Shown here: positions 11,378 to 24,900 of the stretch, one piece after another | Layout: the number at the start of each line of letters is the position of its first letter | How positions within the stretch are numbered: position 1 is the stretch's first letter | Origin: Asterias rubens | Taxonomy: Eukaryota; Echinodermata; Asteroidea; Forcipulatida; Asteriidae | NCBI RefSeq assembly: GCF_902459465.1 | Contig: NC_047064.1 | Location: forward strand, 13,286,160-13,350,159 | Length of the DNA stretch: 64,000 nucleotides | Reading direction: 5' to 3' | The notes under the pieces: generated by a model | Database searches by the model: none | The model's input: the letters and a program-made list of their open reading frames with translations, nothing else | What the model was told of the DNA's origin: nothing | Program-made: the position numbers and the translations under genes

Positions 11378-13708
11378 TGAAGCAAAAAGGATTATTCTAA
11401 GAGCGGGTGAAGTTGTAGCAAAATGTTTACGAGGATTTCTTGCTGTTCCTTTATATGTTTCCCCACCGCAAACACTTTTATTTAATAAATCTTCCATTGT
11501 ACCATTATACAGTTCATGAAGTTCAGTGGTTGGCTCTTCATGTGTGCTAATAAGCCACAAGACCTAGTATGTTTTCAATGGTACTTGGTTTTTCTTCCGT
11601 TCCGATTTGTACAAACAATTTTAAATCAAATATTTATTTATCCATAAAGTGTTGTTTCAAAGTAATGAAATAATGATTGTAATTACGGAGAAAGACTACT
11701 GTACAGTATTGTACATAGGAAATATTGGGGGATGTAACGTGTTTGTGATTAGGATTGATGTAATAGTTGTTAAGTTGTTCATTTGGATTTGCGACTTCGT
11801 AACACTTCGCATTACTAAGCACAGAAATTTGATGCCTTCACAGGAGAATGGTGATCATAAGCATAGCTTTTGCCATGATGGCCTGACATCGTTTGGCCAC
11901 ACTGAACATCGTTTGTGAACATCCAAAATGTGCAAGAGATAATTATTCATTGGTTCCAAAATTAAAGTTTTCAAGGGGCCACTGAGGTCATCAAAAAAAA
12001 GTGAATTAAAATGTATTCAAAACTGTCCAGTAAACTTCTGCATGTAGTTTAGAAGTAATTATTTTGGAATGCTAGAAAAGAACAGTGTACATGATATTGT
12101 GTAACAGATAATAATAGTCAATTGTATTTATTATTATTAATGTTAATAGTCTGCAATAGTACAGTGAGCATTGATAGCCATGTGTCTATTAAACCAAACT
12201 GTGAATATGTAAATACTCGACGACACAAAACATGCAATTTTATAACCGTAGAGTTATAAAGTAGTGTAATATTGATGAAGCATACGATAGACGTTATAGC
12301 TTTCCAGTTAAACAGTATGCAACTGGTGTTTGTGTTTGTGAGGGCTGATGTCTGGTGACATCCCCCTTCTAAGAGAATATATGTTTTTTTAGTTATTGAA
12401 AAAGAAACTACACGTGTATCTAGGCAAACCTAACCATGCTAAATGTAACAAAAATGCACCAGGTGGTCAAATGTTGCTGCGATTCTGTTTTGCAATCAAC
12501 TCAAATCCGTACATTGGGGGTTTTGTTGCATTGAGCAGCCAAGTGATTTAATATACAATTAAATTTTGTTAGATTTTAAGCAGGGCATTATTATTTAAGG
12601 CCGCTTTTTGGGGTTGGGGGGGGGAGTTGGGGTATTTTAGCAGTTTCCATGTCAGCTAATGTCGCCAGACTATTTTAAGTGCATTTTTTATGCATTTAGT
12701 AGGGGCAAGCTCCACATGGCTATCCAAATACAAACCACTGCATTTATAAAATTGTTGTTGCATTTTTGTCAAACTTGACCAGGGCTTACGTCAAAGTAGT
12801 TGGGAGTTGTGGACGTAGTTTTGAGACGTGGTTAATTCTTGCTGCATGGTAAAATACTTTGGGTGGTTTCATTTACTTTGGCTGGTTTCATTGTTACATC
12901 AGGTTGTCTTAAGCCTGGATATAAAATTCTTGCCATTTCACTTATAGCAAGTGTTGAAATGTTTCCAAACTATAAATGTATATAACGCAAGGGTAAAAAA
13001 ACCCACATACCAATAACATTGTTCAAGTGTTTGTTTGTTTTTGGTTTTTTTTTTGGGGGGGGGGGAGGCGGGGTGCTGAAATGTGAATTTGTACAAAAGA
13101 TTTATTGGTGATTGGATGTTTGTGCTTATTATAAAAAAAGCTGAACACCAGTTGAAACTACTTATTGTTGCATGCAGTATTTTTCCAGGTACCAATGGAC
13201 TTTTCTGCTATTCTAATACATGTACTTGTGCTTATTGTGATCCTATTTGTAGCAAACATTCTTGAGAAAAATAATCTTTTTATCTCAGTGAGGGTTTACG
13301 GATGTGCCATTTTGGGAGGAAAGTTATTCCCCCAAAATATTGTACAAAGTTAGGATTAATAGTGGACAGTTATTTCTTGTCAGGCTTTTTAAAAATAAAT
13401 TGGCAAATAACGAAGAAGAAAATGCTTGTGTAAGGAAAAAGGGGGTATTTTGAAAATCAAACAAATGAAAAGGTGCTTTTAAATGGAAGGAATTCAAGTT
13501 CATAATTTATTCAAGATTTTCAATATTTTCCCTTCACTTCTTCTGATGTATGCTCTTTTTGTATTTATTATCATTTCCGAAACGACCGACGTTTCCTGAG
13601 GTGAAAAATTTATGTATTTATAATGCAGGTTTAAATGCTGTAATTTGTACTAAGAAATTTTAAATGATAAAAAAAAACAGAATCAAATGTGGATTCTGGG
13701 TATTCAGA

Positions 13709-13714
13709 AATAAA
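13709..13714 (+). terminator. APC: Candidate distal poly(A) signal for APC
   Basis: AATAAA followed by T-rich and then GT-rich sequence (GATTTTTTC, later TTGTTATGTTTTTGATTG), the usual composition of a cleavage region. It would give a 3' UTR of about 5.6 kb. Confidence 0.35.
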
Positions 13715-14372
13715 GATTTTTTCTTTGAAAACAAACTATGCGTTTTGATAGTTGTTATGTTTTTGATTGATGTCAGTGATCTCTGAAGGTTTTTAATTTT
13801 CAGGGAATTTTGTTTAGTTACCCCAGGTACAAAGCTTTCTTATGCTCTGTCTCACCATTTATGGGAGTCAACAAGTTGACTTCCATAAATGGCTGACCAA
13901 GTTAGTCAATGAGGTCAAAAGAAAACCGTTCAATTTTCCAAGGCATGTTTGTGTGGATCATTGTATTCATCTTTCTACCCATATGCATTTTATAACAACA
14001 TTCACAAACGCTTTTCAAAGACCAACTCGACTGATCCAAGGCAACGTGTTCCTTTAAGCAAGAAAAAGTTATTGTAAAAGTTCTTTTGTGTTGTGTAATG
14101 CATATAAAAGAATTCAGTCACACTTCGCCAAGAGAAGGGGTTTGCCCTGATGTTTCTGGCAGTGGTTGGTGCTGTACAAATAAAAGCAGACAGCCAGTGA
14201 CAAACAATGCACTCGACGTGGCATTCTGCCCCGTTCTCTATCCTGTTCGAAGCTAAAAGATATGAAAAACTCATGATATATGGCTCTAATTCTTTTCTAT
14301 TTTTGAGGGGTGGGGGGGGGGGTATTCACAAGAACGCCCGGCTTGCAGCTCCAAATTGTTACTGAACCAGGG

Positions 14373-14494
14373 GCTGATTTCACAAAGAGTTAAGATTGAT
14401 CTCAACTGCAAAGTGCGATGTCACATTACAAATCACCATGGCACCAGAGACCACTCATCTTAAGATGAATCTTAGTGCTTTGTGAAATCAAGCC
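14373..14494. repeat. Family D-related inverted repeat
   Basis: GGCTGATTTCACAAAGAGTT at the left is mirrored by CTTTGTGAAATCAAGCC at the right, with TTAAGATTGATCTCAA and TTAAGATGAATCTTA inside. The ends match the 9590 element; the middle differs. Confidence 0.65.
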
Positions 14495-15290
14495 TCAGAT
14501 GTTGTTTTTTTACAAGCCCAGAATCAAAACAAGAAAAACAATTCTTCAGAGTTTAACTTAAAAACTATTTTTTATTTAAAGAAGCTTACTGTCCTCGGAC
14601 CTGAATATAATGTTAATATTGTTGAAATGTTATCACTTTATTTTTCTATTCTGGCATATAAAATCATTTTCACTGCCAGTCACAAATTTGATGGGTTTTA
14701 TTTCTTTCTTAAAATTGCTACCAGTGTTCAGAATGGCAATTCATGTTAAGGCTCTTTTTAATTTCACACCAAGTTTTCTAACTCAATTTACATTTTTCTG
14801 GTTTTATAAAAAGTATGTTTTATCTGTGCATCTTTTGCATCTGTGCATTTCAACACTTAAGTAATTTCTTTTACTTGAATTTTAAGCTATTTAGCATTTA
14901 GTTATCCTACTCGGATTGTACGCTGCAATAGTTCAGCTTTCATATGATTGCAAACTTCATTTTGGCTTAACTTTTTTTTTTTTAATTTGAAACCTGATAA
15001 ATGTTTTTTTTTAATGATTGTTATTTAAATAAGTAGTTGCCAAAAAGAATTGATGATTTAGTTTTGCCCAAGTATTAATTTGTTTGTTTTTCATGATGTT
15101 CTAAAAACCCGGAAGAGTCTTTGAGAGTTGAAAGTGACGGAGGTTGTATTGTCCCGGTGTTGCTTAGTAGCCCCTGAGAAAAAGAAGAGAAAAAAATGAT
15201 TGACAGAATAATGCCACAATGGTTTCATTTGATGTTCTGTTATAATATTGAAAGCATAAAGTATGCGTCTTGACTTAGCGGTTCAGTTCT

Positions 15291-15575
15291 GGGCCCAATT
15301 TCATAGCACTGCTTAATGGTAAGCAAATTTTTGTGCTTTCTTTAACAGAACAAAAATTAATAAGGAGTAAGCATATTCCACAGGTTAGCAAGAAAATTAG
15401 GCGGCCATATTGTCCGTTCACCATGTATTGCATTGTGATGTCATTTTTTGTGTGTAGTAAACACTGGAAGGTTAGCATGCCTTTTTCGTGTGCTAATGGT
15501 TAGCAGCGCTATGAAATGGAAATCGAACAGCAAGCACAAAATCGGCCGCTAAGCAGCTCTATGAAATTGAGCCCT
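15291..15575. repeat. Family C inverted-repeat element
   Basis: GGGCCCAATTTCATAGCACTG at the left is matched in inverse by AGCAGCTCTATGAAATTGAG at the right. Long imperfect arms with GCTAA/TTAGC motifs. Confidence 0.75.
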
Positions 15576-15855
15576 GGTGGTTAAGTCATCAGGGTGTGGG
15601 TTTGAATAGTGGTCATGACACTTGTGTCCTTGAGCAAGACACTTAAAGGGACACAACATTTCCTTTGATTGGCCACTTTAGGCTATGAAAAGCGCTTGAA
15701 AGCATTTGTTCTGAGATGAATATGGTTGGAAAGATGGTAAATGGGTACCTTTAAGAGCAGAGATGGTTCTTGTGATTGACTTAGCAGCACTGGTTGCTGT
15801 ATACTCCCCAGGGAGCTGAGATAAATTAAATATTGGCCCAATGACAGGGGTAATG
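15576..15855 (+). mobile_element. tRNA-derived SINE fragment
   Basis: Contains the SINE landmarks GTGTGGGTTTGAATAGTGGT (degenerate B box) and ACACTTGTGTCCTTGAGCAA, plus the ATGGGTACCT...GCAGAGATGGTTCTTG segment shared with 22203-22490. The A box is largely lost. Confidence 0.65.
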
Positions 15856-15909
15856 ATACTCGTCGAGCATCGGCGAGCATCGGCGAGCATCGACAATAGG
15901 AAAGTGTAC

Positions 15910-18900
15910 TTACGAGACTACACAAGACTTGCGACGTGATTGAAGACGCTGACTGCGCAGCTTTCGATCTTGAGCTGTCTCTTCTTGGTCGTACGGATCT
16001 TCACGTCGGTCGGTGACTCGGATCTAAGATAACAGACAGACAAACAGAGTTAGCTGGATTCAAACCTTCATTGAGAAATCAAGTTGAAATTTCAGCAAGA
16101 TAGGGGCCTTGTCAAACACATGGCAATAGACCTTATGCACATCACAGGGCCCCCTCACCTAGAGGTCAAAAAACGTCTGCTCATTGGCCAAATCTGTACA
16201 CCACATGTACAAATCTGTGCAATTTGATTGTTTCATCAACGTTTTACGTTGGCATGCATCTAATGTAATCAAATACGGTCATCGTATTGGTGTCAGTATA
16301 TCAGGGATGAGATGGTTGTTTCGAGTACAAAGCCTGCTTACATTCACTTAATATCATGAATATCCATCTTACCTTGTGTCCACGGAATATCTGGAGCAGC
16401 ATCTGTTCCTGAACATCTACCATGACATCCTTGATTCTCTCCTTGAGGGAGTCTATGCGTATTCCTGCGCGCATCTCCTCATCAGCCTCTTGAAGACGGC
16501 GTGCGCGTTCCTCGGCGCATGCGTGATCTGCCACTTTGATGGAATTGCTGCAAAAACAGACAAAAGTTCGAAGTTTATTTTATTTTTTTTATGACCAAAA
16601 TGGTGCAACTATTTCTGAAGTTTACAGAGAGTTACATTTTGCAGGGAGTGATCTGTTATCAGTATGACAATGGCCTGCTATTAGTTTATTAATCTCCGGT
16701 AGTTTCTTTTACCCCTCTCTTGCATGTACATCAGAATCTTTACACCTAGTGGATTGATTGTTCGCAAATCCCAGAGTACCTGTTGCTTTTATTTGCCATT
16801 TTAGAAGTGCTTTCACATGTCATTAACCTTTTCCCAGTGTTTTGTAATCTGGGCCCGAATTCTGTGCTTACAATCGTTATTCTCTTCTGCTTACGTGCAA
16901 GCGCCAAATTTCTGCACTAGCTGTGTAAGCGTAGAATGCCTAGTTACGTGTAGTACAATGTACGCACGCGCAGAAGACAAAATTCCCTGCCAACCCGTGA
17001 AATACCCTCGATGTAAGCACAGAATTCTCTGCTTCCGTAAGCGCCGATTCTTTGCTTACGGTAAGCAGAGCCATGAAATTGGGCCCAGGTGGTACGAGAA
17101 GGGTATGTGATTTAGATGTGAAAATGTTTGCTTTGCAATGGAACAGAAAACCTTGTGACTGTCAACCGAGAGGATGGCCAGCATTTTGTATTGCATTTTG
17201 TGTTTTGTGGGTTTGATATTGCCTGTTTCTGCCTGTAGCTTCTGCAATCATCCACGGATGAGAAACCATGACTTTGTAACAATGTGGACATGCCACATTA
17301 TAATTTATTTCATTTGGTGTCATCAGTTATTATAAAACAAAGTTTTAATCCTACCGACGCAGCATTTCTTCCATGGTTGCCAGCTTCCTCTGATCGCTGG
17401 CATACTCATCCTGTGCCTCCTTCTCATGCTCACTCATCTAAGAAGTCAAATAATCAAACAAAATATTTCTTAAAGGCACTGGACACTATTCATATAATAA
17501 CTCAAGATAGATGATAGCATAAAAATGTACATGGTAACGAGTACTAGAGTGCTGTGTTAGTGGTATAAAACATTGTGAGAAACGGCTCCCCCTGAAGTAA
17601 TATGTAGTTTTTGAAAAAGAGGTAATTTGTCACTCAAGTCTTAAAACACTTCAGGCCTGAAGCCTTTTATTAGGCATCTGAGAGCACACAATTATTGTGC
17701 AAAAAGGGTGTTTTCCTTTCATTATTGTCTTGCAACTTGAATGACCAATTGAGTCAAATTTTTCACAGATTTATTATTTATTTTATATGCATAAAAGTTG
17801 GGATACACCAAGTGAGAATACTGGTCTTCAACAATTACCATTAGTGTGCACGCACCCACACACGCACAGACGCCATGTTGTAGGGCAGATGTTTGACTGC
17901 TGACGTCATATTCAATATGGTCTATAATATCTATATTATCGTGGCCGTTTTTACAGAGCTGCTTAAGCAGAAAATGTTGCTTAACAAATGTCTGCTAAGC
18001 AACAATAAGCAGAATACAAGATGTGAAATGGTATTTTAGCTGGTAGCCTTTTATGTAAGCATTATTTTGTTTTGTTCAGCTGGATTTTGTGCTTAAGCAG
18101 CTCTATGAAATTGGGTCCAGAAGTATATAGCTTACTAATATTCCATTGAATACTCTCATAAGCTCCTGCTGGTTCATTTCCTTGTTGTATGAAGAGCGTC
18201 TTGTCACTTTGTCCATCTGCTTTTGCCCACTTTCAAGGAGCCTTGCCTCATTCACGCGACGCTGACGTTCATTTTCTTCCTGTCGATTTATAAGAACAAC
18301 AACGACAAATTGGTTAGAGCCGAACTTGAACCTGCGACCTCTGGATTAACTGATCAAAATCAGCTGTTGTTTTTTAGGTTTTCATATACTATTTTCTCAA
18401 AAACTACTTCATTTCAAAGGGAAACATTTCACAGAATTTTGTTTTTTAGTACTCCATAATTATTTGGTGTAGAACAATTTACTAGAGTCGGTTTTGAACC
18501 AAATTAACGTGCTGGCTCTCTACTAACTTAACTATCTAACCTAATAATGGGGGTCTCCCTATTTTGTCAATATATAAGTTCGGGGGTGCCAGCGAGAAGC
18601 AATATAATCTGTAACTCTCGTTCAAGTTTACAATACAACATAGGAGCCGGCAGTAGTTGGAGCACCTTAAGGGGAATTGAATTGAATATGATGTGATACG
18701 GTAGGTTAATTAAAACCAATAATGACACCATCAGATGGTTTCAAACAGGATTGTAAACAAATGTTTACAAAAATCCCCAAAACAAAACAAAAAGTGATTA
18801 TAAAAGTTCTTCTTGGTATCAAAACTTACTGCCATGTGAAACTTCATGAGGAACGTCGCACGCTTGAAGCTCAACACAAACTCGTCTTTAAGTTCATTGA

Positions 18901-21900
18901 AAATGTCACCAACTGCATGCTCCTCCTCCACATGCACTTCCTATGGTAGAGAGGAAAGAATTCATATCAGTTCTGTTCTCTAGAAAAGGGAGTTATAATT
19001 ATTGGCAACGACGCACTAGTACAGACATAGATATTTCACAAAAAACTCTCTAGTCTCACTACAAAGTTGCAGGCAATCTCTAGACTTGACTTTCCTTGTT
19101 TAATGTGTTTAATCTACTTTTTAACTGTCATTTACTTTGGGTTTTTTCCCCCTTGAAGTCCCCCGCCCTACATGTAACCTCAATTACTTCTGCATAAGTA
19201 GAAAGACTATTCCAAATAAATTGAGCAGCGTAAGAAAATGATCTTTGCCCGAAACAAATGGATAAAACTCTTGTAGTTGCGGGGAGCTATGACTGTAGAA
19301 CCATTCTTATTCACTTTTTTGTATGAACATTTTACATGGGTAGGGGATATGTTGCTTGACTTTTGTGCACCACGGAATAAGTTTAGTCTTAGATACATAG
19401 ATGGTGCTTTACAAGTTTTAATTATTATTATTATTATAATTAACTGACCTCCAAGTCTGTGACGGCATAACTGAGCTCATCTTGAATGTCTTTCCATAGT
19501 TTACTCATCTGAGAAAGAGATCGTAGCATCTCGCGGAAACTTGCATCGCCAGAAGACTGCAATGAGAGGGAAAAACACTGATTATTTGATCGTCCGTAAT
19601 CGCAAGTCACAGCCACCAGTACCCACCTAGTTTTAGGAATCATTTGCTTACTGGAAACTATAGACCCCATGCATGTGACATCAAATGCTCAAAAGCGCCC
19701 TCACTAGGGTCAAAGGAGGCAAATGATTGGACGATAGCTGTTCTTTGTGCGTAAAAACATGCGCTTGACTTCAGCGTCCCTGTAGCATTTCGTGTTATGC
19801 AAGGGGTCTATTGGTAATTTCTTGTAAAAATTGTTAGAATCATTGTGAGAAACCGCACCCTCTGAAGTAACGTAGTTTTTGAGAAAGAGGTAATTTCTCA
19901 ATCAATTGTTTAAACACTTCAGGCATGAAGCATTTTTAGGCATCTGAAAACACATGTTTGTTCAACAAGGGTGTTTTTTTTTTTTTTAACAAGTAGCCTT
20001 GAAAAGCAATTGAGCACAAATTTTCACAGGTTTGTTATTTTGTGCACGTTGGGGTACACCAAGTGAGAATACAGGTCTTTGACAATTACCAAACGTGTCC
20101 ATGTGCCTTTCACAGCCTTGCATAAAGCGAGAAAATTAGTATTGACGACAGTGATATGCTGAAGAAGATAAAGCCACTTCTGAAAAGTGGGTCGAAGATA
20201 GGCCGCCTACCTTTTCATCATCGGTCAGTTCGGACATGATGGACATCCTTCGTTGTCGTTCCTCCTCTGTTGCATTGTCTACTCTCTTGGCGTCCTTAAA
20301 GTGAAGGAGTTGGGCCATCACGCAATCTTTCTCCTGATATAAATCCATCTTCTTGAACTCTTCTTCCTGCTTCTGTTCCTCCTTTAAACATCCAAGAAGC
20401 AAAATATAACTAATTATATTTGTATCGGTGATAAAGAATATAATTTGTTTTTACCCTTACACGGATGTGTAATAGCACTGTACACTCGGTAATTTCCCGA
20501 ATTCTGTGAAAAAAATAAACAGGAAAATCATTTGGGTGGGATTCAAATCCACGATCTTTGAATTGCTAGCTTGGTGGTCGTTGGTTGTACAAAGGTTTTA
20601 GGTTTGTTTCCCAACAGATTTGTTTTCTTCACAGAATTGGGAAAGTATTGAGTATTCAGTTTTTTATTTGTTTAAGGGTAAAAACTAATAATAAAATATG
20701 ATTATTATCGTTATTTTTTTAATGAAAACTGCCAAACAGACCGAAGAGAGCCGCTTCAAGGTAAAGGCTATACAAGGATTTGGGCTAACGACCCAAATCA
20801 ACTGTCAACAGGGGCTTGTTGCCACATACTCCTTGGGGCTGAAACAGGGTTACCAGTTACTCCCCATCTATAAGACTGTAAACACGAGTAGCATCCACTA
20901 GGAGCCATACAGAAGTGCACTAACTTTCCAACTTTTACAAAGCACTTATGATTTAGTGTCTTGCTCAAGGACACAAGTGTCATGACCAGGTTTCAAACAC
21001 AAACTGCTCATCAAAAAAAAAGAAGAGGATTTGTTCTGTAACATGATAAGTCTGAATGTTAAAGTCCACTATTTTTTAACTATTATTATTCCATACCTCA
21101 TTGAGAGCAATGATGTTTTTGAATTCTTTCTGCAATGGGAGGAGGATTCTGCAGGCCAATTGCATCTCGCGAGCCTCGTCCTTGCTCCTACGTCTCTGCT
21201 CCTCATTCGCGGCCCTTCAAATAAAAATCACAATTATCAAGCATTTTAATAAGAGTTTTGATACATTTTGTAGATCAAGTTTTTTTAACAATGACTTGAA
21301 TCCTAACTCACTGTGAATGGAGATGAATGAATTATATTTACCTGAAGAAGTTTCAAATTCATTAAGTCGTCAAGTTTTGGAGGGAAAAGTACCACATAGA
21401 ATGTTTTCAAGAGTCACATAGGCCTACATCCCTTGATGTTAAAATATTTAGCCGTGTCTCACTCAGATGAAAATAATTTTTGTGTGAAATTGTTTTTAAG
21501 AATTTCTTAAAAACTACAGCATCTAAGCATGTAATATTTTAAGGGAAGATTTCTTCTATCATTATCTTTAACTCCTGTAGATTTAGTGTATATCCATGTA
21601 TGTCTGTGTTTGTGTCGTACAAAAAGTACCCAAACCCTCTAAATACATAGGGGTATGGTACAGTGTATACAACTTTTTATTTTATTAAAGCAGGATTTGA
21701 ACCATCGACCCCCCCCCCCCCCCTCCCCCACCCTGGATTCATGTAATGGCGCTCTCTTCTATATGGCCCAGGTTGGTGGTCTCCCTATTTGGTGTGTTAG
21801 GCCCTATGTTTATTTATTTATTTTTTTTATATTTTTTTTTTGTTTATTTATTAGATATTGTCATCAATGTACTGTTTTCCATAAATAGCTTCAGAACCCC

Positions 21901-24900
21901 CCCAAAAAATTAAAAAACAGTAAAAGGGGAAAAACCACAATCAATGATATTAAAGGTAGACACACAACAAAAATGACTTACTGGTTGACAGCGCAGATAG
22001 TGAGTCGTCTAGTGGTTCGCTCTAAGGGACGTAGGACAGCAGCCACACTACCTTTACTCTGTGATTGTTGGGCCATCTCCCAGTGTTTGCCATTGTAGTA
22101 GTGACCACTCGGCTTGTTGGCCATGGAATGACATGTCTGAAGCTGGTATAACATTGGATAACAAAACAAAAACAATTAGCAATAATTGTGTATTTTGTAC
22201 TTACAGTAGTGGCCGAGCAGATAAGAGCACCAAACTCAAGCTCTGTGGTGTTTCTGTTCAGCAGAGTGTGGGTTCGAATCCCGGTAGTGACACTACCCAG
22301 GGGTACATAAATGGGTACCTGTGAGGACAGAGATGGTTCTTGTGTTTGGTTTAGCTTTGTGCGCTACATATTTGGCAGAGCTGAGATGGTTTAAGGAATG
22401 AAAAAGCCAAGTGATCAGGGGTTATAATGTTGGAAGCGCTTTGAAACATGGTGTATAAAGCGCTATATATAAAAAATAAAAATTATTATTAGTAGTATTT
22501 AATATCTATTAGTATTAACTGCAAAACAATGTGGAAATCAGTGAAGTTTTGAGCAAGCCCTACAGTCATGTGGATTTTTCTCTGAATAAACCGTATTGAA
22601 TATGACGTCACACCGCTCAATTATCTGACCTACAATATATGGCATCTGTGCGCCTGTGGGTGCGTGTGTGCGTGCATGTGCCGTAGAAATCAAACCAGAA
22701 ATTTTTCATGGTGCGTACTTCGATGATGTACGTGTTTGGACGCGCAAACGGTTTGCCCTACAAAATGGCAACTTTTCATAGCAAAAAGGGGTTATTCAAT
22801 ACAGTCTATTCTCTCTATGATGGAAGGAGAAACAGAGGAAGACAAAGGCTGAGTTATACAGGTAGTTGCCATGCAGGGACATCAGGGTGCTTCCAGCTGA
22901 TCTTCCCAACTTAATGAGAGATCGAAAGGGACGGGCAAAACTTAGCATTATTCCGACCCCGGTCGACTAGAGAGAGAGAGATTCTCTCTAGACCCACCTG
23001 CCTGGGGTCAGTGGTTCCAGTGTCTGGCCAGTAAACTCAAAACAGGACTGAGTCCGATGGTCTAATTTCTGTCAATTAAAAATCTTTGTTTCAAATGTGA
23101 TGAAGTTCAAATGTTGAGTTTGAACCACACAAATATCTTGCAATCCTGCTGAGTATCACCCATTAAAGGGTGTATGTACTTTCTGTAGGACAAAAAACAC
23201 AATGTCTACAGATTTACATTATACTTACACAGTTTGAAGATAATGATGGTAGAAAGCTTCCCTGAAAATATTAGTTGCTTTAAGGTGCTGTTGTTTTTGA
23301 GAAATGAGAAAAACAATGTCATGAAAATAATTTTGTTCTCAGTGATCATGAGATGAAAATTATTTTAGCATGTAAAAACATATTTTCATGATAGTGTTTT
23401 AGTAATTTATCAAAAACTACAGCACCTCAGCAACTAATATTTTAAGGTACCTTTCTACTATTATCTTCAAACAGTGTAAGTTTAATGTAAATCTGTGGAC
23501 ACTGTGTTTTGGTTACAAAAAGTACCCAAATCCTTTAAACAAAAGAGACCAATCTTCTCTTAGTGTTTGCAGTTTTACTGATAAAACTGTGTTCTTGCTT
23601 TTAGTTTCTTCGCACTTTGATTCTGGTCCAATAAATATTCTGAGCTTCAATGTACCAGTCAAGCTTGCCAGGGGCTTTTCTCAAACCTGCACTTGGGCTC
23701 AAGCTCAACGCGCCGTCTTATGCAAAATACATGCTGCTTTAAAGCCATCGGACACTTTTGGAACAGAAACAAAATTAAAAGTTCACAGATTTACAAATAA
23801 CTTACAGGGTTTACAGAAGGTAGTGGTGAAAGACTTCTCACGAAATATTATTCCATGAAATGCTTTACTTTTCGAGCAAACATTAAAACAATATCAGGAT
23901 TTATTTTAAACACATGTCATGACACGGCGAAACGTGCGGAAACAAGGGTGGGTTTTCCTGTTATTTTCTCCTGACTCCGATGACCGATTGAACCTAAATT
24001 TTCACAGGTTTGTTATTTTATATAGAAGTTGTGATACGCGAAGTGTGGGCCTTGGACAATACTGTTTACTGAAAGTGTCCAATGGCTTTTAAAAATGTTT
24101 AGGCATGAAGGCCGGTACATACTCACTGCATTTCCACTGCGTATTTAGTGCGCTAAGTCCAAGCTAGTCTTGGTTAAGACTCTCGAGGATTTATCATCCG
24201 GACGCACTTTCAACCACACACCGAGAACCTCTAACACAGCTCGGGGTGATAGCAGTTTGTGGTTGATAGCAAGTCAGGTGATAGCCCGCCCTCTTGTGAC
24301 AAATCCAGGAGATTCTTGAACCAAGACTAAGCCCAAACTGGAGACAAAGCCTGACAGGTGTCTGAGGAAGGCCCCACTGGGCTTTTACCTGATAGAATCC
24401 AGGCCTACGAGGAATCCCGGTCTTGACTAAACGACGGTAGGCTTTCTCCTTGATGCGGCTGCTGAGATCTTGATGGTACTTCTTCTCAGGTTCCTCAGCG
24501 TCATAGTCCTCCTCATCATCGGTCAGTCTCTCATCGACACGAGGCTCCTCAGTGTAACGACTCGTGTTCTGTCAAAGATTCACAGCAGAATAAATAAAAC
24601 TCTATCTTTGCATTTAATTTTATGAACCCAATTTTATAGAGCTGCTAAAAGCACAAAAAGTAGATAAACACAACAAAATTATGCCTAGTAGAATAGGGTT
24701 GTTCATTTGGTTTTACCCATATAACACAGATGTGTGTTAGAACTGTATACTCAGTACTTTTCAGAGTCCTGTGCAAAAAAACACAGGCATTTATTAACAC
24801 TCAAGTTGGATTTCTGTATTTTTTTTATTTTTAGACTCACAAGCCGAAGTGAATTTCACTGTATGTGTGACAATAAAACAATAGACCCTTCCCATTAAAT

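Larger units (their letters stand above)
8087..13730 (+). other. APC: Probable APC 3' untranslated region and downstream DNA
   Basis: No convincing open frame; AT-rich throughout. It contains inverted-repeat elements (8166-8486, 8727-8860, 9590-9752, 10991-11377), a poly-C run at about 9817-9834, and G runs at about 12610-12622 and 13053-13066. Candidate AATAAA signals are at 9774-9779 and 13709-13714. How far the transcript extends cannot be told from sequence alone. Confidence 0.5.
13731..15909. other. Intergenic spacer between APC and the coiled-coil gene (tail to tail)
   Basis: No gene seen. Contains a near-perfect 38-bp palindrome at 13855-13892, a SINE-related fragment at about 14110-14200, a family D relative at 14373-14494, a family C element at 15291-15575 and a SINE remnant at 15576-15855. 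TTTATT (AATAAA on the minus strand) at 14571-14576 and 14638-14643 could serve the minus-strand gene. Confidence 0.6.
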
